DNA of 42,989 nucleotides from an uncultured Clostridia bacterium (GCA_948664205.1 CAPNDH010000005.1:1-42989); one strand, 5' to 3'. Numbered from the stretch's first letter, positions 15,178 through 24,801 are shown. The notes: generated by a model not told the origin, from the letters alone. Program-made: numbers and translations.

Positions 15178-16812
15178 ATGTCAAGTTGCTTGGGTTTATA
15201 TATACAAAATAACTTAATAAAATATGCAAAAGTAACTAAAGAACGTGATAACTTAAAAGTAGAAGCTTTTGGTGTAAAATTTTATGATAATATAAATGAA
15301 GCAATTAATCAAATTGTTTCTGAAACATATAGTTACAAAACACCAATTAGTACAAACTTGTCAGAAGAAAGTTATAATTACTTCTATTTATTTAGTTTAC
15401 TTAACAAAAACGACCTAAAAAAATCAATTGACACAGAATTTGATTCTTTTTGTTATGAAAAAGGCTACAATAGAAATGCATTAGAAACTAGATATGCATT
15501 AGTACCAGACATACAAGACAAACAAAAAATAAAGGTCATCCATATATCTAGCAATAAAATTGAAATTAATCAAAAAATGCAGGAATTAGAGAAAAACACA
15601 GTAAGCACTATTTCTCCTCTTCCAATAGCAATAACAAACATAGCAGATATAAAAGAAAAAGAAAATGCAATTATTTTAAATATAGAAGAAAAAACAACAG
15701 TTACTACTATAATTGATCAAAAAATATACAATATAGATAAACTAGAAGAAGGCACAGAAACTATATTAAATAGTATAAGCCAAAAAGAAAATTCATATTC
15801 AAAAGCATATGAAATATGCAAAAATACAACTATATATACAATGGAAGGTAAAGACTTAATACAAGAAGAGAACTTATATTTAGAAGATATAATGCCAACA
15901 TTATATAGTATAGTTCAATCGGTAAGAAATATAGCAGATAATTCAGTAGAGAAGATATCTAAAATATATATTACAGGAACAGGCTCAATGATAAATAATG
16001 TAGACTTATACTTCCAAGAATATTTCCCAGAGTGCAAATGTGAAATATTAAAACCATATTTTATACCTGAAACAGTAAAAATAAATATGAAGGACTATAT
16101 AGAAGTAAATTCAGCAATAGCATTAGGAATGCAAGGTTTAGGATATGGAATAAAAACACTTAACTTTAAAAAGCCATCAATAACAGACAAATTACCTGAT
16201 TGGATGAAAATTGAAATAGGCGGAAAGAAAGAAGAAGGTAAAAAAGGCAAAAAAATAAACTTAGGTCAAATGAACTTTTCATTTGACCTAAAAGGAGAAT
16301 TTGATAATATTGAAAAATGGCTTATGAGAACTTTATCTGGAGTATTAGCATTTGTAATAATATATAGTGGTTTTGCACTATTTTTAAAAGGTCAAACAGA
16401 TAAAAAACTAAAAGAAGTAGCAGATGTTACTGGGCACACTATAGAACAAATAAAACTAGTAGAAAAAGATATTGAAGCTGTAAATAACAGGACAACGAAA
16501 TATGAAGAGGTTTTAAGAAATTTAGAAGAATATAAAAATGAAACTAGCGAAAATAGAAAAATAAAAGATTCAATTCCAAATTTTTTAACAGCCTTAATGA
16601 CGATGCCACAAGGTGTAACTGTAACTTCAATTACAAATACAACAGGTTATACAATAAGAATAGAAGCTCAATCAAAAGAGTACTCTCAATTAGGTTATCT
16701 AATTGCGAATTTAAAGACAAAAAATATACTATATAATGTTACTTCATCTTCAGGAGTAAAACAAAACGATATTATAAAAGTAGTTATAGAGGGAAGTTTA
16801 TTCCCAGAATAA
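15178..16812 (+). CDS. pilM: Type IV pilus assembly PilM-PilN fusion
   Basis: 544 residues. Residues 1-about 330 are PilM, the actin-like cytoplasmic ring component (SCLGLYIQNNLIKYAKV start; ILNIEEKTTVTTIIDQ; KIYITGTGSMI). One transmembrane helix follows at about 383-402 (LSGVLAFVIIYSGFALFL). After it comes a PilN-like segment with a coiled coil and a ferredoxin-like domain (LTALMTMPQGVTVTSI). PilM and PilN normally are separate proteins that bind through the PilN N-terminus; here they are joined. AAAGGAG lies before the ATG. It heads the pilus locus, 21 nt before pilO. Confidence 0.85.
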   Translation: MSSCLGLYIQNNLIKYAKVTKERDNLKVEAFGVKFYDNINEAINQIVSETYSYKTPISTNLSEESYNYFYLFSLLNKNDLKKSIDTEFDSFCYEKGYNRNALETRYALVPDIQDKQKIKVIHISSNKIEINQKMQELEKNTVSTISPLPIAITNIADIKEKENAIILNIEEKTTVTTIIDQKIYNIDKLEEGTETILNSISQKENSYSKAYEICKNTTIYTMEGKDLIQEENLYLEDIMPTLYSIVQSVRNIADNSVEKISKIYITGTGSMINNVDLYFQEYFPECKCEILKPYFIPETVKINMKDYIEVNSAIALGMQGLGYGIKTLNFKKPSITDKLPDWMKIEIGGKKEEGKKGKKINLGQMNFSFDLKGEFDNIEKWLMRTLSGVLAFVIIYSGFALFLKGQTDKKLKEVADVTGHTIEQIKLVEKDIEAVNNRTTKYEEVLRNLEEYKNETSENRKIKDSIPNFLTALMTMPQGVTVTSITNTTGYTIRIEAQSKEYSQLGYLIANLKTKNILYNVTSSSGVKQNDIIKVVIEGSLFPE

Positions 16813-16833
16813 AATTTAAAAAGAGGAAAAAAT

Positions 16834-17496
16834 ATGAGAAAAATACTATTGTCAATAATAATTGTATTATTACTTGTTATAACATATTTTTCTTTATTCA
16901 AAGGAATAGAAATAGGCAAATTTAAAATATCTAGTATAAAACAAATAGATGAAAACAGCAAATTACTTGAAGCAAAAACAACGGAAGCTAATAATTATAT
17001 AGATATAGAATATCCTAAGAAGAGAGAAGAATTAAATCAAGCAAGTGACAAAATGATAGAGGCAGAAGCAAGGTATATGGCTGAAACAAATGCAAGTAGT
17101 GATTCTGAAATACAAAGTGCATTAGAAAGAGAAAGTTTTGATATAGAAAAATTATGGACAAAACTTGGAAATTATGCTAAATCAGAAGAAGTAAATTTAA
17201 AACTTGAATTAAAAAGTAGTTCTTCAGGAAGTACAGAGACAAAAGATTTGTCATTTACAGTAAACGGTAGTTATGTAGGAATAACAAACTTTCTTTATAA
17301 TATAGAAGATGACGATCAACTAAAATTCAGAATATACAATTATAAAATGCTTCCATATCAAAATGGAATATTACAAGCGACATTTATAGTTAGAGATGTT
17401 AGAATAACCTCAACATCACTAAATGAGGCATTACCAAGTTCTAGCGGTTCAACTACAAATGAAAATACAGATACTCAAAATACAGCTAAAGAGTAA
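16834..17496 (+). CDS. pilO: PilO-like type IV pilus inner-membrane protein
   Basis: 220 residues. One N-terminal transmembrane helix (about 4-20), a coiled coil (about 35-85), a PilO-like alpha/beta domain (FTVNGSYVGITNFLYNIED near 145-165) and a Ser/Thr/Asn-rich tail. PilO pairs with PilN to form the alignment platform joining cytoplasmic and envelope parts of the pilus machine. AGAGGAAAAA precedes the ATG. The position between pilMN and a PilP-like gene supports the call more than residue identity does. Confidence 0.75.
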   Translation: MRKILLSIIIVLLLVITYFSLFKGIEIGKFKISSIKQIDENSKLLEAKTTEANNYIDIEYPKKREELNQASDKMIEAEARYMAETNASSDSEIQSALERESFDIEKLWTKLGNYAKSEEVNLKLELKSSSSGSTETKDLSFTVNGSYVGITNFLYNIEDDDQLKFRIYNYKMLPYQNGILQATFIVRDVRITSTSLNEALPSSSGSTTNENTDTQNTAKE

Positions 17497-17527
17497 AAAA
17501 GCAAAAATATAAAGGAGTAAAACCAAT

Positions 17528-17935
17528 ATGGTTAAATCAGTTTTAAAAGAAATTATAATTACATTATTACTATGTATAGCTATTTTATTAATACTAGGGA
17601 TTATATTTTATGATTATAATCCACTATCAAAAATAGTACCAAATAAAGTGGCATATGAAACACCAGAAGAAATAAAAAATGAAATAGAAGAAAGTGAAGT
17701 AAAAGATGTTCTTGAAGGTGGAGTAAATATAGTATATAGTATTGATGGTTTAGATTTAAATATAGATAAAAAGAACAATAGTTATGTTCCGGGAAAGGTA
17801 GATCCATTTGCTGAAATTTCACAAGAGCCAGCAACAAATACAAATGGAAAACCTACTTCAGGAAATGTAACTACAAATACTAATAAAAATCCAGATTCAA
17901 CAGGAACATTCTTAAATAATACTGGAAGAAAATAA
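17528..17935 (+). CDS. PilP-like small pilus protein
   Basis: 135 residues. An N-terminal transmembrane helix (about 8-30) is followed by a short acidic region with GKVDPFAEI, like the conserved DPF of PilP-type proteins, then an Asn/Thr/Gly-rich linker. It may be a minimal PilP that contacts PilN/PilO; in a Gram-positive there is no secretin to bind. AAAGGAG is upstream. The call is mainly by position. Confidence 0.55.
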   Translation: MVKSVLKEIIITLLLCIAILLILGIIFYDYNPLSKIVPNKVAYETPEEIKNEIEESEVKDVLEGGVNIVYSIDGLDLNIDKKNNSYVPGKVDPFAEISQEPATNTNGKPTSGNVTTNTNKNPDSTGTFLNNTGRK

Positions 17936-18004
17936 TTAATTTAGGTTATATTTATATAATAAATATATACAAAAGAATAATTTAAGTAAGGAGGAATTAT
18001 TAAT

Positions 18005-18229
18005 ATGAAACAACAAAAAGGTATTACTTTAATAGCATTAGTAATCACAATTGTAGTTTTAATAATCTTAGCAGGAGTTGCAATATCATTAACATTAAGT
18101 GATAATGGTATATTTAAAAGAGCTACAGAAGCAAGAGACAAATACACAAATGCATCTAAAGCAGAAGAAGAAATGGTAAATAGCATTGATAAAGTAGTTA
18201 ATGACCAAGTAAATGGAATGAATTTATAA
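18005..18229 (+). CDS. pilA: Type IV pilin (short major pilin candidate)
   Basis: 74 residues. Leader MKQQKG, processing before ITLIALVITIVVLIILAGVA, a single hydrophobic helix, then an amphipathic acidic/basic helix. The leader Gly is present, but the usual Glu at mature position 5 is replaced by Ala, as in many Clostridia proteins of this type. There is no globular head, so the subunit is extremely small. AAGGAGGAATTATTAAT precedes the ATG, a strong ribosome site. A terminator follows. Confidence 0.85.
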   Translation: MKQQKGITLIALVITIVVLIILAGVAISLTLSDNGIFKRATEARDKYTNASKAEEEMVNSIDKVVNDQVNGMNL

Positions 18230-18270
18230 TTTAAAAATATCATTTTAATAATATTATTAAAACTAAATAT

Positions 18271-18308
18271 AAGGTTATCTAAAAATGTATTTAGGTAACC
18301 TTTATTTA
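18271..18308 (+). terminator. Attenuating terminator between pilin and pilD
   Basis: A 13-bp stem with one G-U (18271-18283 with 18290-18302), followed by a T-rich stretch. It would let the pilin be made in excess over downstream genes. Confidence 0.65.
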
Positions 18309-18323
18309 TAATATAGGAGAATA

Positions 18324-19127
18324 ATGGAAACAACAATTTTTTATATATTAATATTTATAATAGGAACATTATTTGGAAGTTTTTCAACACTTGCAGTATA
18401 TAGGTTACCACTACATAAAGACATAACTCATGAGCGTTCTTTTTGTCCAAAATGTAACCACAAATTATCTTTTTGGGATATGATACCAATATTAAGTTAT
18501 ATATTATTAGGTGGAAAATGTAGATATTGCAAAGAAAAAATAAGAATAAGATATTTATTACTAGAAATATTTACAGGATTAGTATTTCTATTATTTGCCG
18601 TATCTTTAAATATAAATTTAATACATATAGAAATAAGTAAATTAGTATATTTGATATTTGGAATATTATACATTTCAGGTTTAATAATAATAGCAGGAAT
18701 AGATAAAGAAAATAAAAAAATATCAAAAGGTGTACTTGCGTATGAAATAGTAGTATTATCAATGTATATGATTTATCTATATATAGTAGAGAAAGCTAAT
18801 ATATATAGATATGTTATATATTTATTTGTAATACTTATTTTATTATTAATAGATACAATAAAATTGAAAAGGTTAAAAATAGATAGTTACTTAATACAAA
18901 TTATTATACTATGCATAGTACAAGCTGTATTTACATATAGCTATGGCTTTGTAATAACAACTATAATGGTATTATTTACAATTTCAATAGAAATAGTAAT
19001 AAGGAAAATATTTAGAAAAGATAAAGAATATTTAGCTAAATTACCAATAGCATATTATTTGTGTATTACAAACATAGTATCAATAATTATTATAAATATG
19101 TTAGCATGCAGAATATTAATTTTTTAA
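18324..19127 (+). CDS. pilD: Prepilin peptidase / N-methyltransferase
   Basis: 267 residues, polytopic. The N-terminus has GTLFGSFSTLAVYRLP and the cytoplasmic zinc-binding pairs CPKCNHK and CRYCKEK (about 47-75), the methyltransferase part. The first catalytic Asp is in AGIDKENKKIS. The second motif is degenerate (LLIDTIKLKR instead of GxGD-K). It cleaves the pilin leaders encoded here. TAGGAGA precedes the ATG. The divergent second aspartate motif is unusual but an Asp is kept. Confidence 0.85.
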   Translation: METTIFYILIFIIGTLFGSFSTLAVYRLPLHKDITHERSFCPKCNHKLSFWDMIPILSYILLGGKCRYCKEKIRIRYLLLEIFTGLVFLLFAVSLNINLIHIEISKLVYLIFGILYISGLIIIAGIDKENKKISKGVLAYEIVVLSMYMIYLYIVEKANIYRYVIYLFVILILLLIDTIKLKRLKIDSYLIQIIILCIVQAVFTYSYGFVITTIMVLFTISIEIVIRKIFRKDKEYLAKLPIAYYLCITNIVSIIIINMLACRILIF

Positions 19128-19153
19128 AATAATAAAAATAATTATTTTAAATC

Positions 19154-19337
19154 GTAGGGGCTAAATCGGTAAGGAATACCTGTTAGGAATACCGAATTTC
19201 GCCCAATAAAAGATAAAGAAGGCGGAAATAAAATTAATCACATTGATAAAATTAACGTGATTGTAGGGGCGGCTATTAGCTGTCCGTGCTTCGAAGGAAT
19301 TACTCAAATGAATAGTGAATAATGAATAGTGAATAGT
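19154..19337. repeat. Intergenic repeat block: family 1, family 2 and heptamers
   Basis: Family 1 (GTAGGGGCTAAATCGGTAAG ... GGAATACCGAATTTCGCCC) lies at 19154-19204, family 2 (GTAGGGGCGGCTATTAGC, then TGTCC) at 19263-19285, and a 7-bp array GAATAGT/GAATAAT at 19310-19337. The block fills the gap between pilD and the minor pilins. A small CAAAACCC/GGGTTTTG hairpin sits just before the next ribosome site. Confidence 0.75.
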
Positions 19338-19367
19338 ACAAAACCCAAAGGGTTTTGAGGAGGGAAA

Positions 19368-19772
19368 ATGCGAGGAATAAAATCAAATAAAGGTGCAACA
19401 ATAACGGATGTTGTAACGGGTGTGCTAATATTAGTAATGTTTACGGGAATTTTAACAACAAGTTTTTATAATATATATAAGCATAATGTTTTAATAAAAT
19501 ACAATTCACAAGCAGTAGACTATACAATAAAAATATTAGAATATACTGATAGAATAAAATATGAAGAAGTTACAAATGATTTAAATACTATAATAAAAGA
19601 AAAATTTAGTATTAAAGATAATTTTGATGTTAAATTAGAAGTACAAAATTATAATAAAGAAGATGAACAAAAAGAAGATATTATTAAAATTGTTAAAGTA
19701 ACAGTAAATTATAAAGCTGTTGGAGAAGAACATCAGTATTCAGTACAAAAGTTGAAAATAAAAGAAAGGTAA
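19368..19772 (+). CDS. Minor pilin (PilV-like)
   Basis: 134 residues. MRGIKSNKGATITDVVTGVL is a prepilin-like leader with a single N-terminal hydrophobic helix (about 12-35), then a soluble acidic domain. No E5-type Glu is visible. Probably a minor subunit processed by the neighbouring PilD. GAGGAGGG lies just upstream of the ATG. Confidence 0.7.
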   Translation: MRGIKSNKGATITDVVTGVLILVMFTGILTTSFYNIYKHNVLIKYNSQAVDYTIKILEYTDRIKYEEVTNDLNTIIKEKFSIKDNFDVKLEVQNYNKEDEQKEDIIKIVKVTVNYKAVGEEHQYSVQKLKIKER

Positions 19773-19783
19773 GGATTAAAAAA

Positions 19784-20221
19784 GTGAAATCAGAAAAAGG
19801 TATTACTTTAACTTATTTAATTATATATGTTGTTTTATTAATATTAGTAGTTAGCACTCTATCAATAGTAAGTACACATTTTTACTCTAATACAAAATAT
19901 TTAATGGATAATGGAAAATATGTATCTGAGTTCGATAAATTTAATATGTACTTTATAGAAGACGTTAAAAATAATAAAGAAACATATAGTGTAGATAGCA
20001 ATAAAATAGTATTTGAAGATGGAACAATATATACGTATTCAGAAAAATCTATATATAGAAATAAAGTAGAATTATGTCGAAATATAGAAAGTTGCATATT
20101 CTCTAAATTAGAAGAAACAGATGATAATAATTTTACTAAAAAAATAATAAATGTAAAATTGTCAACAGCAGGAGAAAATAAATTTGAAACAGAAATCAAT
20201 TATGTACTAAAGTATTGGTAA
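19784..20221 (+). CDS. Minor pilin (PilW-like)
   Basis: 145 residues. Starts at GTG 19784, 12 nt after the previous stop, with AAGGTAAGG upstream. Leader KSEKGITLTYLIIYVVLLIL with a Gly cleavage site and one hydrophobic helix, then a beta-rich domain ending IINVKLSTAGENKFETEINY, like PilW/PulJ-type pseudopilins. Cotranscribed with the preceding minor pilin. Confidence 0.75.
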   Translation: MKSEKGITLTYLIIYVVLLILVVSTLSIVSTHFYSNTKYLMDNGKYVSEFDKFNMYFIEDVKNNKETYSVDSNKIVFEDGTIYTYSEKSIYRNKVELCRNIESCIFSKLEETDDNNFTKKIINVKLSTAGENKFETEINYVLKYW

Positions 20222-20338
20222 TATGTAATTTTTGGTAAAAGCCAAAAACTGTACAAATCTAATAAAAAATATAGTATAATTAACTTATAGTGGTGGCTAT
20301 TTGCCATTTATTATGAACAAAAGAGGAGGAAATAAAAT

Positions 20339-21961
20339 ATGTCATCAAAACAACCAATAGGAATAGAACTTGCAAAAAGAAATCTAATAACAGAAAAAGA
20401 TATAGAGAGAGCATTAGATTACAAAAAAAATCATCCAAGCAAAAAACTAGGAGATATAATTAATATATTAAATATATGTGATTCTGAAGAGCTTATTAAA
20501 GCAATTGGAGAAATATTAGAAGAAAAAGCAATTTTATTAAAAACATCAGATATAAAAATAGATATACAAGATTATATATCTTTAGACATAATGAAAAGAA
20601 ATAAAGCAATACCATTTGATGAAGAAGCAGGCCATGTAAAAGTATGCTTTGCAGATACTTCAAATAAAAGAGCAATAGAAACAATACGATTATTACTATT
20701 AAATAAAGGCTTAATAATGGATAAATATATCACATTTGAGACAAATATAGAAAAAATATTAACAGAAATAGAAGGCTTAGCATCAGGAACAATTAACCCA
20801 AATGCAGATATAACAGGTTTAGTAGATAGTATAATAAAAACAGCAATAGAAAAAAGAGCAAGTGATATTCACTTTGAGCCAATGCAAGATAAATTAAGAA
20901 TAAGATACAGAATAGATGGTGAGCTTGTTACAGCAATAATGCTTGATAATGATAAGCAAACACAAATAATAGGAAGGCTAAAAGCAATATCTAATATGCA
21001 CCAAGAAAAGCAAGAAGCTCAAGATGGTAGAATTTTAATATATCCAGAATATAATATACGTGTTTCATCACAAAAAAATGTATATGGAGAAAAATTTGTT
21101 TTAAGGCTATTAAAGAAAAATGCAGGAATAAAGAAAATATATGACTTAGGATTTCCAAAAGACGAAAAGCTTGTAAAGCAAAGCTTTGATAAAAGAAATA
21201 GTATAACAATAATAGCAGCACCAACAGGAGCTGGTAAAACAACTACATTATATAGTATTATAGATTTCTTAAATAGACCAGAAATAAATATAACAACAAT
21301 AGAAGACCCAGTTGAAATAAGAATAGATGGATTAAATCAAGTAGAAATTGATTCTAAAATATCATTTTCAGATTCATTAAGAACTGTTTTAAGACAAGAC
21401 CCAGATATAGTACTTGTAGGAGAAATAAGAGATAGAGAAACAGCAGAAATAGCAATGCAAGCAGGACAAACAGGACATTACGTATTATCAACAATACATA
21501 CCATTGATAGTATAGAAGTAATTACAAGGCTTAGAAAAATGGGAATATCAAACTATGATATTTCGAGTACACTAGCATCAACAGTATCACAAAGACTAGT
21601 TAGAAAAGTATGCCCACATTGTAAAATAGAAAGAGAATTTACAGCTGAAGAAAAACAAATAATGACTGAATTAGCACAAAAATATGATATAAAATTAGAC
21701 TTTACAGGAAAGAAAACATTTGACACACCAGGATGTGAACATTGTAATCATACAGGGTATTATGACAGAATTGCAGTATTTGAAGTATTACCAATAGACG
21801 ATAAAATAAGAGAACTAATAGTAAATAATGCATCTAGTATGGAAATAAGAAATGAAGCACTAAAAGGTGAATATAAGCCTTTATTAGTAGATGGATTATA
21901 TAAAGTATTAGAAGGAATAACAACATTAAAAGAATTAAACAATCAATTAGTAATATTCTAA
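20339..21961 (+). CDS. pilB: Type IV pilus extension ATPase
   Basis: 540 residues. N-terminal GspE-N domain (about 1-130), then the hexameric ATPase: ASDIHFEP, Walker A APTGAGKTTTLYS, Asp box TTIEDPVEI, Walker B PDIVLVGEIRDRETAEIAMQ and His box GHYVLSTIHT. A C-terminal tetra-Cys zinc site is formed by CPHCKIE and CEHCNHTGY. It powers pilus polymerisation from the cytoplasmic face. AGAGGAGG precedes the ATG; a TATAAT at 20275-20280 suggests a separate promoter. Confidence 0.97.
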   Translation: MSSKQPIGIELAKRNLITEKDIERALDYKKNHPSKKLGDIINILNICDSEELIKAIGEILEEKAILLKTSDIKIDIQDYISLDIMKRNKAIPFDEEAGHVKVCFADTSNKRAIETIRLLLLNKGLIMDKYITFETNIEKILTEIEGLASGTINPNADITGLVDSIIKTAIEKRASDIHFEPMQDKLRIRYRIDGELVTAIMLDNDKQTQIIGRLKAISNMHQEKQEAQDGRILIYPEYNIRVSSQKNVYGEKFVLRLLKKNAGIKKIYDLGFPKDEKLVKQSFDKRNSITIIAAPTGAGKTTTLYSIIDFLNRPEINITTIEDPVEIRIDGLNQVEIDSKISFSDSLRTVLRQDPDIVLVGEIRDRETAEIAMQAGQTGHYVLSTIHTIDSIEVITRLRKMGISNYDISSTLASTVSQRLVRKVCPHCKIEREFTAEEKQIMTELAQKYDIKLDFTGKKTFDTPGCEHCNHTGYYDRIAVFEVLPIDDKIRELIVNNASSMEIRNEALKGEYKPLLVDGLYKVLEGITTLKELNNQLVIF

Positions 21962-21978
21962 AATATAGAGATTAAAAA

Positions 21979-22106
21979 TAACCCACCTTATGCATTTGTA
22001 TATATTAAAATAAAAATCGAACCCTCCAACACAAGGGGTATTCAACTGCCGTGGGTGGGCTGTCGGGATTCAATTTTGATTTTAATATATACAAACACAT
22101 AAGGTT
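21979..22106 (-). other. Long imperfect hairpin in the pilB-pilT gap
   Basis: Arms of about 40 nt (about 21984-22023 and 22066-22104) enclose a GC-richer loop that includes GTGGGTGGGCTGTCGGG. Most of the mismatches are A-C on the plus strand but become G-U on the minus strand, so a minus-strand RNA would be almost fully paired. It is either a MITE with long terminal inverted repeats or a structured RNA gene. Family not recognised. Confidence 0.5.
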
Positions 22107-22161
22107 ACTCTACAAAAACAAAATGCTACTATCTTAAAATATTTTAACACTAAAATATGAC

Positions 22162-22273
22162 GTAGGGGCTAAATCGGTAAGGAATACCTATTAGGAATAC
22201 CGAATTTCGCCCGCCCTTCGAAGAAATTACCAAAATGAATAATGAATAGTGAATAATGAATAATGAATAATAC
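22162..22273. repeat. Repeat block upstream of pilT: family 1 and heptamers
   Basis: Family 1 copy at 22162-22212, then a GAATAAT/GAATAGT heptamer array at 22237-22272, then a CAAAACCC...GGGCTTTG hairpin before the pilT ribosome site. The arrangement repeats that at 19154-19367. Confidence 0.75.
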
Positions 22274-22309
22274 AAAACCCTTCGGGCTTTGAAAGGAGAA
22301 AAGAAACCA

Positions 22310-23419
22310 ATGATAAACATTGATGAAGTATTAAAAAAGGCTAAAGAAATAGATGCATCAGATGTACACCTAGTATGCGGTTTAAAGCCAATGCTTAGAA
22401 TTTCAAGAGAATTAAAACCAATAGAGGAAATGGATGTATTAGAAGAAGATAATATGTACGAAATATATGATTATTTTGTAAGAGGAAACTTAGATAAAGA
22501 CGCTGTATTTAGAGAAACAAAAAAATTAGATACCTCTTATGAATTTGAAGACATACGTTTAAGGGTAAATATATCATATTCAAATGAAATACCTACATGT
22601 ACACTAAGACTTATAAAAAGCACTCTTCCAAAATATGAAGAATTAGGAGTTCCAGACATAGTAAGGAGAATGACATATCAACCTCAAGGTTTAATGTTAG
22701 TAACAGGAAAAACAAACTCTGGAAAAACAACAACTCTTAATGCATTAATAGATGATATTAATGAAAATCAAAACAAAAAAATTCTAACATTAGAAAGTCC
22801 AGTTGAATATAAACATACCTCAAAAAAATCAATGATAGTACAAAAAGAAATAGGAAGAGGTAGAGACTGTTTGTGTTACAGTGATGGTGTTAAAAACTCA
22901 CTAAGAGAAGACTGTGATATTATAGTAGTAGGAGAGATACGTGACAGAGAAACAATGGATGCAGCAATAGATACTGCAGAGTCAGGACATTTAGTAATAG
23001 GAACACTTCATACAAAATCATGTGCAGAAACCCTAGATAGATTAATAAATTTCTATGACATATCAGACCAATCACAAATAAAATACTTAATGTCAACATT
23101 ATTAAAACTAGTAATTTCGCAAAGACTATTAAAAGGAAAAGATGGAAAACTAGTTTTAGTTCCAGAAGTAATGGTAGTAGATAACATAGTTTCTGGTATA
23201 ATAAGAAAAGAAAAAATAAGTGTTTCAGAAATAGAAGATGCAATCCAAAGTAATTCAGAAAAAGGAAGTATAGGATTAATAAACTCCTTAGCACAATTAT
23301 TTGTAGATGATAAAATTACACTAGAACAAGCAAAAGCACAAATAGAAGAAAAGAATTTGGAAATACTAAATAGAACAATAATGCAATTAAAAATAAAAAA
23401 AGGAAATAGGAATATATAA
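22310..23419 (+). CDS. pilT: Type IV pilus retraction ATPase
   Basis: 369 residues. PilT-type ATPase: ASDVHLVCGLKPMLR, Walker A TGKTNSGKTTTLN, LTLESPVEY, Walker B CDIIVVGEIRDRETMDAAI, and the His box GHLVIGTLHTKS. It depolymerises pili, allowing twitching or DNA uptake. No C-terminal zinc site, which separates it from PilB. The ATG at 22310 is chosen because AAAGGAG lies just upstream; an in-frame TTG at 22289 overlaps that ribosome site. Confidence 0.95.
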   Translation: MINIDEVLKKAKEIDASDVHLVCGLKPMLRISRELKPIEEMDVLEEDNMYEIYDYFVRGNLDKDAVFRETKKLDTSYEFEDIRLRVNISYSNEIPTCTLRLIKSTLPKYEELGVPDIVRRMTYQPQGLMLVTGKTNSGKTTTLNALIDDINENQNKKILTLESPVEYKHTSKKSMIVQKEIGRGRDCLCYSDGVKNSLREDCDIIVVGEIRDRETMDAAIDTAESGHLVIGTLHTKSCAETLDRLINFYDISDQSQIKYLMSTLLKLVISQRLLKGKDGKLVLVPEVMVVDNIVSGIIRKEKISVSEIEDAIQSNSEKGSIGLINSLAQLFVDDKITLEQAKAQIEEKNLEILNRTIMQLKIKKGNRNI

Positions 23420-23436
23420 AGTGGAGGAAATAAACT

Positions 23437-24801
23437 ATGCCAGAGTATGTATATAGGGCAGTAACTAAAAATGGCTTAATAGTAAAAAATAAAGTTGAAG
23501 AAGTTAGTAAACAAGCATTAATAAAAAAGCTTAAAGGCAACGAATTAATGCCTATTCAAATTGTGCAAGTTGGCTATATAGGTAAAATTGGTAAAAGTCA
23601 GAAAAAGCAAAAAAAGAATGTTACTAATATTGATGATATAATGAAAACAGCAAATACAACTAATATTTTCAACAAAAATTTAATGAAACAGCAATCAACA
23701 ATAGAAAAAATAAACTTAGCATTAGCTGCCACAGAAAAAATAACACCAAGAGACTTAGTTATATTTACACAAAATTTCTATTTACTAAAAAAAGCAAACT
23801 TTAATAATATACATGCACTAAGTACAATAATACAAAGCACAGAAAACCTTTCATTTAAAGGAATACTAGAAGATATTTTAGCAGGAGTTCAAGCAGGAGA
23901 CTATATGTATACAACAATGGAATATTATTCAAATGTATTTCCATATATATATATAAATATGATAAAAGTTGGAGAACTCTCAGGTTCGCTTGAAAATTCA
24001 CTTCAGCAAGCAGTAAAATATTTAGATGACTCAGCAGATATAACAAAAAAAGTAAAAAAGATATTAATACCAAATATTTTACAATTTGCATTTATATTAT
24101 TAGCATTAGTAGTAGGAACATTAGTAGCAGTTCCTTCAATACAAGGTGTATACGACCAAGTAGGAAGTACAGATAAAATTAACCCATTAACAATATGGTT
24201 CTTTAATTTCTTAAAAGGTTTTATGTCCTATTGGTATATACCAGTAACAATAATAGTAACAGCAGTAGTAGCAGTAATATTTTATATAAATACACCTAAA
24301 GGAAAATATAACTTCCACTATTTTAAATATACAATGCCAATATTCGGAAAATTAATATTTAGTTTAGATTTTTCAAGGTTTCTAAAGGCAATGTTATTAA
24401 ACCTAAATAATGGAATGAGAATACAAGATTCATTAGACGTAAGTAAAAACGTAGTAAACAATTACGTATTTTTATCAATGGTAGAAACATCAATAAATAA
24501 CATTTTGATAGGACAATCTTGGATAGACCCATTTGAAAAATCAGGTCTATGTTCATCAATGATAACAGAAATGTTAAAAATAGGTATGCAAACAGACTTA
24601 CCAGAAATGATGCAAAAATTAGTACAATATATGGAAATAGATATAGACAATATATTAGATAAGATAATGAAAGTATTACCACAATTAGTATATTCAATAG
24701 TAGGAATAGTATTAATATTCTTCGTATTAGTAGTACTAGTGCCAATACTAGAAGTATATATGGGTAACTTCATGTTCTCAGCAGCAGGAATAGAATACTA
24801 A
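23437..24801 (+). CDS. pilC: Type IV pilus platform protein
   Basis: 454 residues. Begins MPEYVYRAVTKNGLIVKNKV, the usual PilC/GspF start. Two GspF domains (about 105-230 and 300-430) include TPRDLVIFTQNFYLLKKAN and PIFGKLIFSLDFSRFLKAM, with three or four transmembrane helices. It is the inner-membrane platform turned by PilB and PilT. GTGGAGG is upstream and it starts 17 nt after pilT, so they are one operon. A linker of about 40 residues before the first domain is Lys/Asn-rich. Confidence 0.95.
   Translation: MPEYVYRAVTKNGLIVKNKVEEVSKQALIKKLKGNELMPIQIVQVGYIGKIGKSQKKQKKNVTNIDDIMKTANTTNIFNKNLMKQQSTIEKINLALAATEKITPRDLVIFTQNFYLLKKANFNNIHALSTIIQSTENLSFKGILEDILAGVQAGDYMYTTMEYYSNVFPYIYINMIKVGELSGSLENSLQQAVKYLDDSADITKKVKKILIPNILQFAFILLALVVGTLVAVPSIQGVYDQVGSTDKINPLTIWFFNFLKGFMSYWYIPVTIIVTAVVAVIFYINTPKGKYNFHYFKYTMPIFGKLIFSLDFSRFLKAMLLNLNNGMRIQDSLDVSKNVVNNYVFLSMVETSINNILIGQSWIDPFEKSGLCSSMITEMLKIGMQTDLPEMMQKLVQYMEIDIDNILDKIMKVLPQLVYSIVGIVLIFFVLVVLVPILEVYMGNFMFSAAGIEY

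Noticed and set aside
19310..22272. Heptamer tracts as CRISPR arrays
   Set aside because: Units are 7 bp with no unique spacers and no cas genes nearby.
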